NCBI RefSeq assembly: GCF_000983115.1
Contig: NZ_CGIH01000049.1
Span: forward strand, 1 to 51,604
Length of the DNA stretch: 51,604 bases
Direction: 5' to 3'
Source: Syntrophomonas zehnderi OL-4
GTDB taxonomy: Bacteria > Bacillota > Syntrophomonadia > Syntrophomonadales > Syntrophomonadaceae
Positions 32,212 through 41,812 of the stretch are shown piece by piece. A program made the translations under genes and the position numbers. The notes below the pieces were generated by a model. That model had not been told where the DNA came from. It saw nothing but the letters and a program-made list of their open reading frames with translations, and ran no database searches. Numbering within the stretch: the stretch's first letter is position 1; the number at the start of each line of letters is the position of its first letter.

Positions 32212-35200
32212 TTGTACCTAAAACGCTTGGATATTAAAGGGTTTAAGTCTTTTGCTAATGAGACGGAAATTATTCTGGAGCCTGGCATTAATATTATTGT
32301 GGGGCCAAACGGATGCGGAAAAAGCAATATTGCTGATGCTGTTCGCTGGGTTCTGGGTGAAGGTAACGTGCGCCAACTGCGGGGTCAAAAAAACGAAGAT
32401 ATAATATTTAACGGTACTGATAAACAGAAGCCGCAGGGAATGGCTATGGTCGATATGACTATCGACAATTCGGATCATATGCTCCCGGTCGAGTATGGGG
32501 AAATAACCGTAGGCCGGAAGTTGTTCCGCAGCGGGGAAAGTGAATATTTGCTCAACAAATCACGGGTGCGCATGAAAGATATTGTTAATCTTTTTACTGG
32601 AACAGGTTTAGGCAAAAGGGGTTACTCCATCATCGGTCAGGGCGAATTGGAACAGGTATTGAACGGACAAGCCTTTGACCGGCGTTTGATACTGGAGGAA
32701 GCATCAGGGAGCATCAGATTCCGGCAGCAAAGAGATGAAGTGAAGCAAAGGATTGCGGCTACGACTCAGGATCTGCAGAGACTGGCAGATATCATTGGCG
32801 AGCTGGAGATTCGTATTGTTGAATTAGAACATAAATCTGCCAAAGCCCAAAGCTATCTAAAAATCTGGGAGGAATACTGCCTGGCGGACAAGGAGTTTAT
32901 GGGTCAGGAGATTAAAAAAATAAGACAAAACCTGGGTATAAAAAAGGAGGAACTGACTAAAAAAACCGCCCACCAGAACACGTTGTCGGGTGACCTGGAA
33001 AAATTACAGAAAGAACTTCAAGAGGCGGAACTTTTATTGGAAGAACACCGCAATACTTTGACCGCGCTGGCTGAGCAAAAGCACCAGTTAGAGGCCGAAC
33101 TGAGCCGCCTGGAATCAGAAGCCAAGTTAGGACAGGAGAGAATACACAACTACTCCGAAAGAATGTTGATCGCCACCCAGGATGAACAAAAATACCAGCA
33201 ATTGCTCCTGGCATTAAACCAGGATCTGGATAAACAGATTGATGATTATAACAACGAAAGAGAAAAATGGCAGGAACGCCAAGCTGAGCTGGAAGAACTC
33301 AACCGTGAGATCCTTGAATTAGAGTCAGCCATCCAGGGCCAGGCAGATTTATTTGAACTGCAGCGGGAGCAAATGTTTGAACGAGCCAAGCGGGAAAGTG
33401 AACTAAAAAATAATATATCAGACCAGGAAGAGAAGATAAAAAAAGCCCGCGAAAAAAAAGAACGGCTACAGATGCGGCTGGAGGATAATCAGGCTAAACA
33501 GGACTCTGAACAGAAAAAACAGCAAGCCCTGATCGAACAAAGGCAAAAACGCCTTAACCAGCAGGAGCAAATACAGGTTCAGCTAGACAGCTTGACGAGT
33601 CAGCAAGCAAAGCTTAATGACGAATTTACTCAGCTGGAAAAAGAACATCAGGAGATTAGCCATAGCATTATAAGTGTTGAAAACAAACTGTTGGGGCTTG
33701 AGGATCTTAAACGGAAATATGCAGGATATTCCGAGGGCGTTAGGGCTGTTTTGCAGGCTCATTCCCAGGGAGAGAGAAGCTTAAGAGGAATAAAAGGATT
33801 GATGGCGGATATAATTAATGTCCCTTCAGGTATGGAGATGGCCATTGAAACAGCAGCCGGCAAAGGGCTGGAAAACATCGTGGTAGCTAAAGCAGAAGAC
33901 GCCAGGGAAGCCATAGCTTTTTTAAAAAGACAACGCTTGGGGCGGGTAACCTTTTTGCCCCTGGATGTTTTAAGGGTACAAGCATTTAATCCCCGGGTTT
34001 TAGAGGAACTCAATCGCCGGGAAGGGGTATTGGGATTAGCCTCCCAGCTAGTTAAGTATGATCCGCAGTATAAAAAGGCGGTCGATTATCTTCTGGGCAG
34101 GGTGCTGCTGGTCAGCGATCTGGACTGTGGCTTGCAGGTGTTTAAAAACAGCCAACCTTCCTTGCGGATTGTAAGCCTGGAGGGTGATTTAATAAATGTG
34201 AGTGGTGCCATGACCGGGGGTTCTGCGGCCCGCCACTCCAACAGCCCAATGATGCGTAAAGGGGAGGAAAAGAGTCTTAACCGGCAGCTTGAACAGCTTT
34301 TAAGCCAACGTAACTCCAATTACCAGCTCCAAGAACAGATGTCCGAGCAGATTAGGAAGCTGGATGAGGAATTATTAAAGTACAAGAACATTATGGCGGA
34401 AAATGATTTTCAAATCCAGTTAATTACGAACGAGCTTAATACGGTTAATAGCCATCTGGAACAGATGGTAAATGAAAATCAAAATAACCTAAAGGAAATT
34501 AAGACCCTGCAAATATATGCTCAGGACTTGCAAGAAGAATTGCTGCGGTTTAAACAGGATTATAGCTTAATGTGTACCGACAATGCCAGTTTTGCTGAAC
34601 AGACAGAAGCCATGAAAGACACCCTGCAAAACGAACGGCGTGATTTTGAAATCAGAAGAGAACGCTCTCTCTCCCGCCAGGATCAATTAAATATGAAAAA
34701 AAGGGAACTGGAGAAACTGGAAAAGAACCTGGCACAGTTTCAGGAGGTTCAGCAATCTTACCAGCAGTCTATTGAAGAAGCTCATAAACTCAAAGAGCAC
34801 CTAATTGCAGAGAGTCGCAAACAGGTAGAAAATCTTGATTTAAACCAGGAACAGTTGCATAACCAAACCGAAGCCTTAAAGCAGTTAAAAATGATAATCA
34901 TAAGCCATCAGGAAAAACTTCAGTTAGAAGGAGAAGAAAAAGAACAGCTACGACAAAGGCTCAAACCGATGTTAGACGAAAAAGCCGCCCTTGAAGGAGA
35001 GATACGTTCTCTGGAAATGCAGATGGTGCGCCTGGAATCAGAACTAAAAGCCGTTCAAGAAAAATGGCAGGAAAAATACCAGTCGGAATCCCCTGACATC
35101 TGTGCAAAAGATTTGAGCCCTGTAGAAATGCGAGAACTCAAGCGTGAGATCGAATCCCTGAAAGATAGAATTGATGCCATAGGCCCGGTTGATATAGAAT

Positions 35201-35793
35201 CAATTCAGGAATATGCTGAGTTAAAAGAACGCTATGATTTTCTCCGCCAGCAAAGTGATGATTTAATTGAAGCCCGGCAGTCTTTGGAAAAGCTGCTTAC
35301 TGAGACTGAAAAGGCCATGGCCAAAAATTTCAGCCAATTTATGCTTTTAGCCAACGAAAGCTTCAAAAGAACATTTACCGAAATATTTGGCGGTGGTGAA
35401 GCCAGTTTGGTTCTGGAAGAAGACAGCCATTACCTGTCGGCAGGAGTAGATATCGTACTCAAAATGCCAGGTAAGCGCAGTCAGCCCCTAAACTTATTAT
35501 CAGGTGGGGAAAAGGCCTTGACCTGTATCGCATTTATCTTTGCATTGCTGCGATTGCGTCCGGTTCCTTTCTGTTTATTGGACGAAATTGATGCGGCCCT
35601 GGATGAAACCAATCTTATGCGTTTTACCCAATTTCTGAAAAATATGGCCGATGAAATACAGTTTATAGTCATTACCCATCGCCAGACAACGATTGAGGCG
35701 GGCAGCAACATCTATGGCGTAACCATGCCGCAACAAGGGATATCGTCGGTATTATCTATTAACGTTAGCGATAGTATTAGTATGGCGATATAA
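32212..35793 (+). CDS. smc: Chromosome segregation protein SMC
   Basis: The 1193-residue protein has all SMC parts: Walker A GPNGCGKSN near residue 33, a long coiled coil (about 170-500), a hinge (about 510-660, with GGSAARHSN nearby), a second coiled coil (about 680-1020), the ABC signature LLSGGEKAL near 1096 and Walker B CLLDEIDAALD near 1122. It organises and condenses the chromosome with ScpA/ScpB. The start is TTG 32212 after GGAGGG. It is followed by ftsY as usual, but is separated from rnc and the radical SAM gene by accessory DNA. Confidence 0.97.
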   Translation: MYLKRLDIKGFKSFANETEIILEPGINIIVGPNGCGKSNIADAVRWVLGEGNVRQLRGQKNEDIIFNGTDKQKPQGMAMVDMTIDNSDHMLPVEYGEITVGRKLFRSGESEYLLNKSRVRMKDIVNLFTGTGLGKRGYSIIGQGELEQVLNGQAFDRRLILEEASGSIRFRQQRDEVKQRIAATTQDLQRLADIIGELEIRIVELEHKSAKAQSYLKIWEEYCLADKEFMGQEIKKIRQNLGIKKEELTKKTAHQNTLSGDLEKLQKELQEAELLLEEHRNTLTALAEQKHQLEAELSRLESEAKLGQERIHNYSERMLIATQDEQKYQQLLLALNQDLDKQIDDYNNEREKWQERQAELEELNREILELESAIQGQADLFELQREQMFERAKRESELKNNISDQEEKIKKAREKKERLQMRLEDNQAKQDSEQKKQQALIEQRQKRLNQQEQIQVQLDSLTSQQAKLNDEFTQLEKEHQEISHSIISVENKLLGLEDLKRKYAGYSEGVRAVLQAHSQGERSLRGIKGLMADIINVPSGMEMAIETAAGKGLENIVVAKAEDAREAIAFLKRQRLGRVTFLPLDVLRVQAFNPRVLEELNRREGVLGLASQLVKYDPQYKKAVDYLLGRVLLVSDLDCGLQVFKNSQPSLRIVSLEGDLINVSGAMTGGSAARHSNSPMMRKGEEKSLNRQLEQLLSQRNSNYQLQEQMSEQIRKLDEELLKYKNIMAENDFQIQLITNELNTVNSHLEQMVNENQNNLKEIKTLQIYAQDLQEELLRFKQDYSLMCTDNASFAEQTEAMKDTLQNERRDFEIRRERSLSRQDQLNMKKRELEKLEKNLAQFQEVQQSYQQSIEEAHKLKEHLIAESRKQVENLDLNQEQLHNQTEALKQLKMIIISHQEKLQLEGEEKEQLRQRLKPMLDEKAALEGEIRSLEMQMVRLESELKAVQEKWQEKYQSESPDICAKDLSPVEMRELKREIESLKDRIDAIGPVDIESIQEYAELKERYDFLRQQSDDLIEARQSLEKLLTETEKAMAKNFSQFMLLANESFKRTFTEIFGGGEASLVLEEDSHYLSAGVDIVLKMPGKRSQPLNLLSGGEKALTCIAFIFALLRLRPVPFCLLDEIDAALDETNLMRFTQFLKNMADEIQFIVITHRQTTIEAGSNIYGVTMPQQGISSVLSINVSDSISMAI

Positions 35794-35910
35794 TAAGAGA
35801 AGAAAAAGATTATTTTGACCTTGAAGTTTATGCATCGCGCTGATTTTTAAAAGCATTCTTTAATTGAGAAGCGTAACTACTTATGCAAAGCGGCGTCAAA
35901 GACCTTTGGC

Positions 35911-35937
35911 GGGGTTAGGGAGAATTACCCTAACGCC
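35911..35937. other. Hairpin in the smc-ftsY gap
   Basis: GTTAGGG at 35914-35920 pairs with CCCTAAC at 35928-35934. No T-run follows. The 217-base gap otherwise holds nothing I can identify. Confidence 0.35.
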
Positions 35938-36010
35938 TCACTCCTTACTTTTCAAGAGTGGCTGTGGCTCCCGGCAACGGGGATATTTTAATTATAAAGG
36001 TGGTCATGAT

Positions 36011-37198
36011 ATGGCGTTTTTTGATAAATTCAAGAAAAAGAAGGAAACCCAGGAGGATTTTGAGCAGACCCATCCGGTAGAGGAAGCGTTGGAGGAGGAA
36101 AAAATTGAAGTTGAGGCAGACTGTGCTGAGCAAGATTCTGCTGAGAAGGAAAAAGATTTTACCGCGAAGCCCGAATCTGAATCGGAATTAGTATATATAG
36201 AAAAACCACCTGCTGGTTCGGAATCGGTCGGCGAGAAGGAAACGTCTGACGAAATAAAGCTGCCTTCTCCAGAAAAAAACAAAAAAGGTTTCCTGGAACG
36301 CTTTAAAGTAGGTTTAACCAGGACTCGCCAGAATATCGGGGGTAAGATCGATACCCTAATCAAAAGCACCCGTAAAATAGATGAAGACTTTTTTGAGGAA
36401 CTGGAAGATATTCTTATCCAAGCTGATGTGGGTATGAATACGTCTATTGAACTTGTAGATAAAATACGTACGGCGGTTAAAAAGCAAAAAATCAACGATC
36501 CGGCTGAAGTGACGGATTTAATAAAAGAAGCTATCAGGGAGATACTGGATACTGAAGAAGTGCCCTTAAACATAGCCGATGAAAAACCTACCGTTATCCT
36601 GGTGGTAGGAGTTAATGGGGCTGGCAAGACAACCTCTATTGCTAAGCTGGCTAACCGGTTTAAAAAGCAAGATAAGCGCGTAATCCTGGCCGCAGGCGAT
36701 ACCTTTAGAGCCGCTGCCATTGATCAGTTGCAAATCTGGGCAGATCGGGTGGGGGTGGAGCTGGTTAAACACCAGGAAGGAGCCGACCCGGGGGCGGTAG
36801 TATTTGATGCTATTAGTGCCGCTAAGGCCCGTAAAGCTGATATACTGATTATTGATACGGCGGGCAGGCTGCAGAATAAAGCCAACCTGATGAAGGAAAT
36901 CAGTAAAGTGAGAAAAGTCATTGAGAAAGAAATCCCCGCGGCTCCACATGAGGTTTTGTTGGTATTGGACGCCACTACCGGGCAAAACGCCATAAGTCAG
37001 GCCAAAATATTCAAAGAGGCTACCGGGGTAAGCGGTATCATCCTGACTAAGCTGGACGGAACCGCCAAGGGCGGAATCGTCATTGCCGTAGCCCGGGAAT
37101 TGAGTATTCCCGTCAAAATGGTGGGGATAGGGGAAGGAATCGAAGATTTAAGAGAATTTTCCCCGAGTGTCTTTGCCCAGGCAATTTTCGAAAGTTAG
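36011..37198 (+). CDS. ftsY: Signal recognition particle receptor FtsY
   Basis: The 395-residue protein has an acidic N-terminal A domain ([20 protein letters not shown] region), then the N domain and the SRP GTPase G domain with [15 protein letters not shown] near residue 200, [12 protein letters not shown] and [10 protein letters not shown]. It docks SRP-bound ribosomes to the membrane. ATG 36011 has AAGGTGG upstream; an in-frame extension to 35864 has no such site. It follows smc. The ylxM-ffh pair that usually follows is not here. Confidence 0.95.
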   Translation: MAFFDKFKKKKETQEDFEQTHPVEEALEEEKIEVEADCAEQDSAEKEKDFTAKPESESELVYIEKPPAGSESVGEKETSDEIKLPSPEKNKKGFLERFKVGLTRTRQNIGGKIDTLIKSTRKIDEDFFEELEDILIQADVGMNTSIELVDKIRTAVKKQKINDPAEVTDLIKEAIREILDTEEVPLNIADEKPTVILVVGVNGAGKTTSIAKLANRFKKQDKRVILAAGDTFRAAAIDQLQIWADRVGVELVKHQEGADPGAVVFDAISAAKARKADILIIDTAGRLQNKANLMKEISKVRKVIEKEIPAAPHEVLLVLDATTGQNAISQAKIFKEATGVSGIILTKLDGTAKGGIVIAVARELSIPVKMVGIGEGIEDLREFSPSVFAQAIFES

Positions 37199-37267
37199 CG
37201 ACCCCAGACTCAAAGGGAACAATTTTACCACTGACCCGGCACGTGCAGAACTGAATGCCAGAGAGCA

Positions 37268-37290
37268 CCGGCAGTTGCCGGGGGATATTT
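37268..37290 (+). terminator. Possible terminator of ftsY
   Basis: CCGGC at 37268-37272 pairs with GCCGG at 37277-37281, followed after a few bases by ATATTTTTAAA. Stem is short. Confidence 0.4.
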
Positions 37291-37358
37291 TTAAATTGTT
37301 ATATAAAAAATGCAGGCCGCTGATTCTTTAAAATGATTAATAAATTGGAGGTTTTTAA

Positions 37359-38150
37359 ATGCCAAGGATTGCTGTTATAGGCGGAACCGGGGTATATGAT
37401 CCCGCATTACTGGATGAGGTTAAAAAGGTTACAGAAAAAACCAGATTTGGTGAGGTAGCGGTTATGGTGGGTAAATATCGGGGTGAGGAAATAGCTTTTA
37501 TTCCCCGGCACGGAGCCGACCACAGTGTGGCTCCCCACCTAATTAATTATCGGGCCAATATTATGGCCCTAAAACAGCTGGGGGTTGATTGCATAATGGC
37601 TACGGCTGCGGTCGGGTCTCTGCTGCTGGACTATAAGCCAGGCGAATTTGTTCTGGCCGATCAGTTTCTGGATTTTACCAAGGTGCGCAAGCATACTTTT
37701 TATGAAGGCGGGGCAGATGGGGTAGTGCATTGTGATATGACCGTACCTTATTGTCCGGAACTCCGGCAGGCGATTATAAAAGCCGGGCAGGAAAAGGGTC
37801 TGACCATTCATAATGGCGGTACTTATGTATGCACGGAAGGGCCGCGCTTTGAAACGGGGGCGGAAATTAAGATGTTTCAACAATTAGGCGGCCATGTGAT
37901 TGGCATGACCAGTGTGCCGGAAGTATGTTTAGCGCGTGAATTAGGTATCTGCTATGCCAACCTTTCCTTTGTCACCAATTATGCCGCCGGTATATCCCCG
38001 GGAATCCTTACCCATGCCGAAGTAGTGGAGATGATGCAGGGAAGTATTAACAATATCCGTTACTTGATAATGGAAAGCGTGGGATTAATAAAAGAAGCCA
38101 GATCCTGCGATTGCCGCCGGATACTACAGGAAAAGAGAATGAACCAATGA
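37359..38150 (+). CDS. mtnP: MTA/MTI-type purine nucleoside phosphorylase (probably 6-oxopurine-preferring)
   Basis: The 263-residue protein has the MtnP signatures IGGTGVYD, FIPRHGADHSVAPHLINYRA and GMTSVPEVCLARELGICYA. It phosphorolyses a 5'-modified nucleoside to base and ribose-1-phosphate. In human MTAP the adenine is held by two Asp in the ATDYD segment; the matching segment here is VTNYAAG, with Asn and Ala. This points to a 6-oxopurine (hypoxanthine) substrate, consistent with the adenosine-analogue deaminase encoded in the same operon. The start has TGGAGG upstream. It overlaps mtnA by four bases. Confidence 0.85.
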   Translation: MPRIAVIGGTGVYDPALLDEVKKVTEKTRFGEVAVMVGKYRGEEIAFIPRHGADHSVAPHLINYRANIMALKQLGVDCIMATAAVGSLLLDYKPGEFVLADQFLDFTKVRKHTFYEGGADGVVHCDMTVPYCPELRQAIIKAGQEKGLTIHNGGTYVCTEGPRFETGAEIKMFQQLGGHVIGMTSVPEVCLARELGICYANLSFVTNYAAGISPGILTHAEVVEMMQGSINNIRYLIMESVGLIKEARSCDCRRILQEKRMNQ

Positions 38151-39160
38151 TAGACGCCATATATTGGGAAAACGAAGCAGTCGTTATTCTGGATCAGAAT
38201 AAACTGCCGGGCCGGGTAGAATATATCCGCTGTGAGGAACACCATGCCTTAGCCCACGCCATTAGAATTTTACAAGTACGCGGAGCCCCTTTGATTGGGG
38301 TAACGGCGGCTTACGGTCTGGCCCTGGCGGTAATTAAATACCGGGGTAGCCGCTCGGATTTAAAGGCATATTACGATGAAGCCGAACAACTCTTTGCCTC
38401 CACCCGGCCTACCGCAGTCAATCTTTTCTGGGCCATCACAAGGATGCGCGGCGTTTTTGACCGCTTGGCTGACCAAGATGTTGAACAGATCGGCGCGGCC
38501 CTGTTAAATGAAGCTCAGGCTATGTTTGTGGAGGATCAAAACATAAACATCAGCATAGGCAATTATGGTCAAACCCTGTTACCGAAAAATGCCCGGGTAT
38601 TGACGATCTGCAATGCTGGGGCTCTGGCTACCTGCGGTTATGGGACTGCCTTGGGTGTAATCCGTTCTGCCCAGCAGCAGGGTAAGATCAGTCAGGTATG
38701 GGCCTGTGAGACCCGTCCGGTTTTGCAGGGAGCCAGGTTGACGGTGTGGGAGCTTATGCAGGATAATATTCCCGTTAAGCTTATTACGGACAGCATGGCC
38801 GCCTATGTGATGGGCCAAAAGGAGCTTGATGCAGTTATAGTCGGAGCTGACCGCATTGCCGCTAATGGGGATACGGCCAATAAAATTGGTACTTACGGGC
38901 TGGCGGTACTGGCCGCTTATCACCAGATTCCCTTTTATGTTGCCGCACCTATGTCAACGGTTGATCTTAGTATAAGCAGTGGCGAACAAATACCGATTGA
39001 GGAGCGCAACCATGACGAAGTTCGCAGGATGCGCGGGGAGTATATCACCGTACCTGAAGTAGAGGTTTTTAATCCCGCCTTTGATGTTACCCCGCAAGCC
39101 CTAATTAAAGCCATAATAACGGAAAAAGGAATAGTCACCCCGCCTTTTTTTACTAAATAA
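38147..39160 (+). CDS. mtnA: Methylthioribose-1-phosphate isomerase
   Basis: The 337-residue protein has the MtnA signatures VRGAPLIGVTAAYGLA, TICNAGALATCGYGTALG (catalytic Cys near 165) and GADRIAANGDTANKIGT (catalytic Asp near 240). It isomerises 5-methylthioribose-1-phosphate, and in some bacteria 5-deoxyribose-1-phosphate, to the ribulose form. ATG 38147 overlaps the mtnP stop as ATGA; a longer reading to 38111 runs inside mtnP. Confidence 0.94.
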   Translation: MIDAIYWENEAVVILDQNKLPGRVEYIRCEEHHALAHAIRILQVRGAPLIGVTAAYGLALAVIKYRGSRSDLKAYYDEAEQLFASTRPTAVNLFWAITRMRGVFDRLADQDVEQIGAALLNEAQAMFVEDQNINISIGNYGQTLLPKNARVLTICNAGALATCGYGTALGVIRSAQQQGKISQVWACETRPVLQGARLTVWELMQDNIPVKLITDSMAAYVMGQKELDAVIVGADRIAANGDTANKIGTYGLAVLAAYHQIPFYVAAPMSTVDLSISSGEQIPIEERNHDEVRRMRGEYITVPEVEVFNPAFDVTPQALIKAIITEKGIVTPPFFTK

Positions 39161-39222
39161 AACTAAAATCCAGGGTATAATAAACAAAACCCTTAATACG
39201 GCTTGAGAGAAGAGGAATGGAA

Positions 39223-39867
39223 ATGAGATATTTGCAGGATAGAAAAGCAGTGCTGCGTACCGCCCGGGAAATATATGAACAAAAACTGGTTCCAGGTACC
39301 TGGGGCAACGTCAGTCAAAAAGTTAAAAATGAATCGTTTTTACTGATAACCCCCAGCGGTATGGATTATCGTTTGATGACGATCGAAGATATTATCCTTT
39401 TGGATATGGATGCAAATGTTATCGAAGGGGAACATAAGCCTTCCATTGAAACCCAGCTGCATATCCATATATATAAAAGCCGCCCTGACGTAAGGGGGGT
39501 TGTCCATGTGCACAGTACCTATGCCAGTGCTTTTGCGGTAGCCAACAAGAGCATACCGGTAATACTGGAGGAAACCGCTCAGGTAATAGGCCATCCGGTC
39601 GAAGTAGCTCCATATGCCCGCTGTGGCTCCCTGGATCTGGCCCATCAAGCTGTTCGCACCTTAGGGGATGGGCAAGCCGTGTTACTGGCTAATCACGGCT
39701 TGGTTGGAGTCGGGGTCGATGTTGAGCAGGCTTTAAATGTTTGCAATATCGCTGAAAAAACCGCCATGGTAAGTCTTTATGCCAACACCCTGGGTCAGGT
39801 AAAAGAACTGGGTCGGGAAGATATAGATATATTGCGGCAGGAATTTTCCTGTTATGGTCAATCATAG
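39223..39867 (+). CDS. Class II aldolase (FucA/Ald2-like)
   Basis: A protein of about 214 residues with the zinc class II aldolase motifs: TWGNVSQK, a likely catalytic Glu in PSIETQLHIH, the zinc pair in VVHVHSTYASAF, and ANHGLVGVG. The same superfamily includes MtnB dehydratase, L-fuculose-1-phosphate aldolase, and the Ald2/DrdA aldolases that split 5-methylthioribulose-1-P or 5-deoxyribulose-1-P to DHAP and an aldehyde. The operon context favours the last. AGAGGA precedes ATG 39223; the ATG at 39217 lies too close to that site. Confidence 0.82.
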   Translation: MRYLQDRKAVLRTAREIYEQKLVPGTWGNVSQKVKNESFLLITPSGMDYRLMTIEDIILLDMDANVIEGEHKPSIETQLHIHIYKSRPDVRGVVHVHSTYASAFAVANKSIPVILEETAQVIGHPVEVAPYARCGSLDLAHQAVRTLGDGQAVLLANHGLVGVGVDVEQALNVCNIAEKTAMVSLYANTLGQVKELGREDIDILRQEFSCYGQS

Positions 39868-39936
39868 TTGTATTACTTTATTGTAGATTGACGGCCTAGC
39901 AACGGAGAACAAGCCATAATAAAGGAGGTACTGTTC

Positions 39937-41229
39937 TTGAGCATATTAATAAAAAATGCCAATATCATACCCATGACCGAGGCAAACAGCGTAATAGAAA
40001 AAGGCTATCTCGTAATTGAAGATGATCGGATTACGGCGGTCGGCAGTCAGGAACCGCCCACCGGCAACTATAACCAGATAATTGATGCTACAAATAATTT
40101 GGTGCTGCCTGGTTTTGTAAATGCCCATACCCATGCAGCTATGACCCTCTTAAGGGGCTATGCTGATGATCTGCCTCTGATGGAATGGCTGGAGACCAAG
40201 ATATGGCCTCTGGAAGCCAAGCTGACCAAAGAAGACGTATATTGGGGTACTATGTTGGCGATTGTGGAGATGATAAAATCAGGTACCACCTGTTTTGCCG
40301 ATATGTATTTTTTCATGGATCAGGCCGCTCAGGCCGTTGAGGATAGCGGGATCAGGGCTGTCTTATCGAGAGGCATGGTAGGGTTAGGGCCGGAAAACCA
40401 ACAGGCTCTTAAGGAGAGCCGCGAGTTGGTGAGGGATTGGTCGGGAAAAGCCCAGGGCAGGATTACTTTTAAGCTGGGACCCCATGCCCCTTATACCTGC
40501 CCGCCCGATTATTTGCATAAGGTAATGGCATTGGCGGCGGAGCTGAATGTCGGTCTTAATATACATATAGCCGAAACTTTAACTGAATTTGAAGATATCA
40601 AGAGAATCTATGGGCGTACGCCGGTGGCGCATTTGGATCATCTGGGCCTTTTTGCTTATCCGACCGTAGGGGCTCACTGTGTGCATATTACTGAGGAGGA
40701 AATTCAAATTTTGGCTCAACATAAGGTGGGTGTTGTCCACAACCCGGAAAGCAATATGAAACTGGCCAGCGGTATTGCTCCGGTACCGGCCATGCTAAAG
40801 GCGGGTATCCCTGTCGCCCTGGGAACCGATGGAGCTTCCAGTAACAATAACCTGGATATGCTGCAGGAAATGCGCAGTTGCGCCCTGCTCCATAAGGTTA
40901 ATTCCTGTGACCCCACGGTAATACCTGCCTATAAGGCCCTAGAAATGGCGACAGTAAACGGCGGTCAAGCCCTAGGGCTACCTGAAGTTGGAATTTTAAA
41001 GCCAGGGTTTAAGGCAGATCTTATCTTGGTCAGTCTGCAGGAAGCCCATATGATACCGCGCTATGATATTATTGCCAACCTGGTCTATGCCGGCCAGGCT
41101 GCAGATGTGCAGACAGTCATAATAAACGGACAGATAGTAATGGAAAACAGAATTATTAAAACCTTTGATGAAGAAAATGTCTTAACCCAGGCCAAACGTG
41201 CCGCCGAACGGCTGGTAAAACAGGTATAA
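39937..41229 (+). CDS. mtaD: 5'-methylthioadenosine/S-adenosylhomocysteine/5'-deoxyadenosine deaminase (amidohydrolase)
   Basis: The 430-residue amidohydrolase has the metal motif FVNAHTHAAMTLLRGYADD (HxH) near residue 64, HIAETLTE, VGAHCVHI, the Asp of GTDGASSNN near 295, and a typical C-terminal GFKADLILV. MtaD/DadD enzymes deaminate MTA, SAH or 5'-deoxyadenosine to the inosine analogue. Start TTG 39937 follows AAAGGAGG. It is last in the salvage operon; the 69-base gap before it has no terminator. Confidence 0.88.
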   Translation: MSILIKNANIIPMTEANSVIEKGYLVIEDDRITAVGSQEPPTGNYNQIIDATNNLVLPGFVNAHTHAAMTLLRGYADDLPLMEWLETKIWPLEAKLTKEDVYWGTMLAIVEMIKSGTTCFADMYFFMDQAAQAVEDSGIRAVLSRGMVGLGPENQQALKESRELVRDWSGKAQGRITFKLGPHAPYTCPPDYLHKVMALAAELNVGLNIHIAETLTEFEDIKRIYGRTPVAHLDHLGLFAYPTVGAHCVHITEEEIQILAQHKVGVVHNPESNMKLASGIAPVPAMLKAGIPVALGTDGASSNNNLDMLQEMRSCALLHKVNSCDPTVIPAYKALEMATVNGGQALGLPEVGILKPGFKADLILVSLQEAHMIPRYDIIANLVYAGQAADVQTVIINGQIVMENRIIKTFDEENVLTQAKRAAERLVKQV

Positions 41230-41288
41230 AAAAGTCAGTGTCCAACAGCTAGGCGCAGTTTAAATTTTTACATCAGGAGGTGGGGACG

Positions 41289-41783
41289 CTGATTCCCGTG
41301 ATTAGTTTTGTGGGCAGGCATAATTCCGGTAAAACCACATTACTATCCCAGGTTATTAATCATTTATCCCAACTGGGTTACAAAACGGCCGTAGTTAAAC
41401 ATGCCCCGCATACCTTAAATATTGAACCACGGAAAGACTCGGAAAGGCTTTATCAGGCAGGAGCGGATTTCGTTATGGCAAGTTCTCCTGAACTTGCCAT
41501 AACATATTGCCGTCAGGAACAAGAACTTGATTTTAGTGAGATACTAAAGCAGATTCCAGAGGATATTGATTTAATTATTGTGGAGGGGTTTAAAAATGAA
41601 CCGCTCGATAAAATTGAAGTACTGCGTCAGGAAATTGATCCGGTGCCCATGCTATTGCCAAAGACCCGGGCCTTGATAACTGATATTAATATGCCGGTTG
41701 ATCTGCCCGTATTTAGCTTCAGCCAATGTGCAGAAATTACCGATTTTATTCTGCGATTTTTAAAGGTTGACCTACCTGGCTAA
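41289..41783 (+). CDS. mobB: Molybdopterin-guanine dinucleotide biosynthesis adaptor MobB
   Basis: The protein begins IPVISFVGRHNSGKTTLLSQ, the P-loop of MobB, and has VIVEGFKNEP in the middle, a family marker. It supports attachment of GMP to the molybdenum cofactor, as needed by formate dehydrogenase. AGGAGG at 41275-41280 is followed by no ATG, GTG or TTG at a normal distance; CTG 41289 is 8 bases away, and GTG 41298 is 17 away. I therefore annotate CTG as the start. The alternative GTG 41280 lies within the site. It ends in a terminator shared with the next gene. Confidence 0.88.
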   Translation: MIPVISFVGRHNSGKTTLLSQVINHLSQLGYKTAVVKHAPHTLNIEPRKDSERLYQAGADFVMASSPELAITYCRQEQELDFSEILKQIPEDIDLIIVEGFKNEPLDKIEVLRQEIDPVPMLLPKTRALITDINMPVDLPVFSFSQCAEITDFILRFLKVDLPG

Positions 41784-41784
41784 C

Positions 41785-41812
41785 ACATTGGGGCAGTGAT
41801 CTGCCCCAATGT
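41785..41812. terminator. Bidirectional terminator
   Basis: ACATTGGGGCAG at 41785-41796 pairs perfectly with CTGCCCCAATGT at 41801-41812, between the convergent mobB and DUF4363 genes. Confidence 0.75.

Noticed and set aside
35864-36010. 49-residue N-terminal extension of FtsY
   Set aside because: The in-frame extension has no ribosome binding site and crosses a hairpin; ATG 36011 has AAGGTGG and gives the normal acidic N-terminus.
37199-37358. SAM or purine riboswitch upstream of mtnP
   Set aside because: I could not find the conserved core of any known SAM or purine riboswitch; only a short GC hairpin is visible.
39223-39867. Fuculose-1-phosphate aldolase of a fucose pathway
   Set aside because: The motifs allow it, but no fucose genes are present and the flanking genes are mtnP, mtnA and a nucleoside deaminase.
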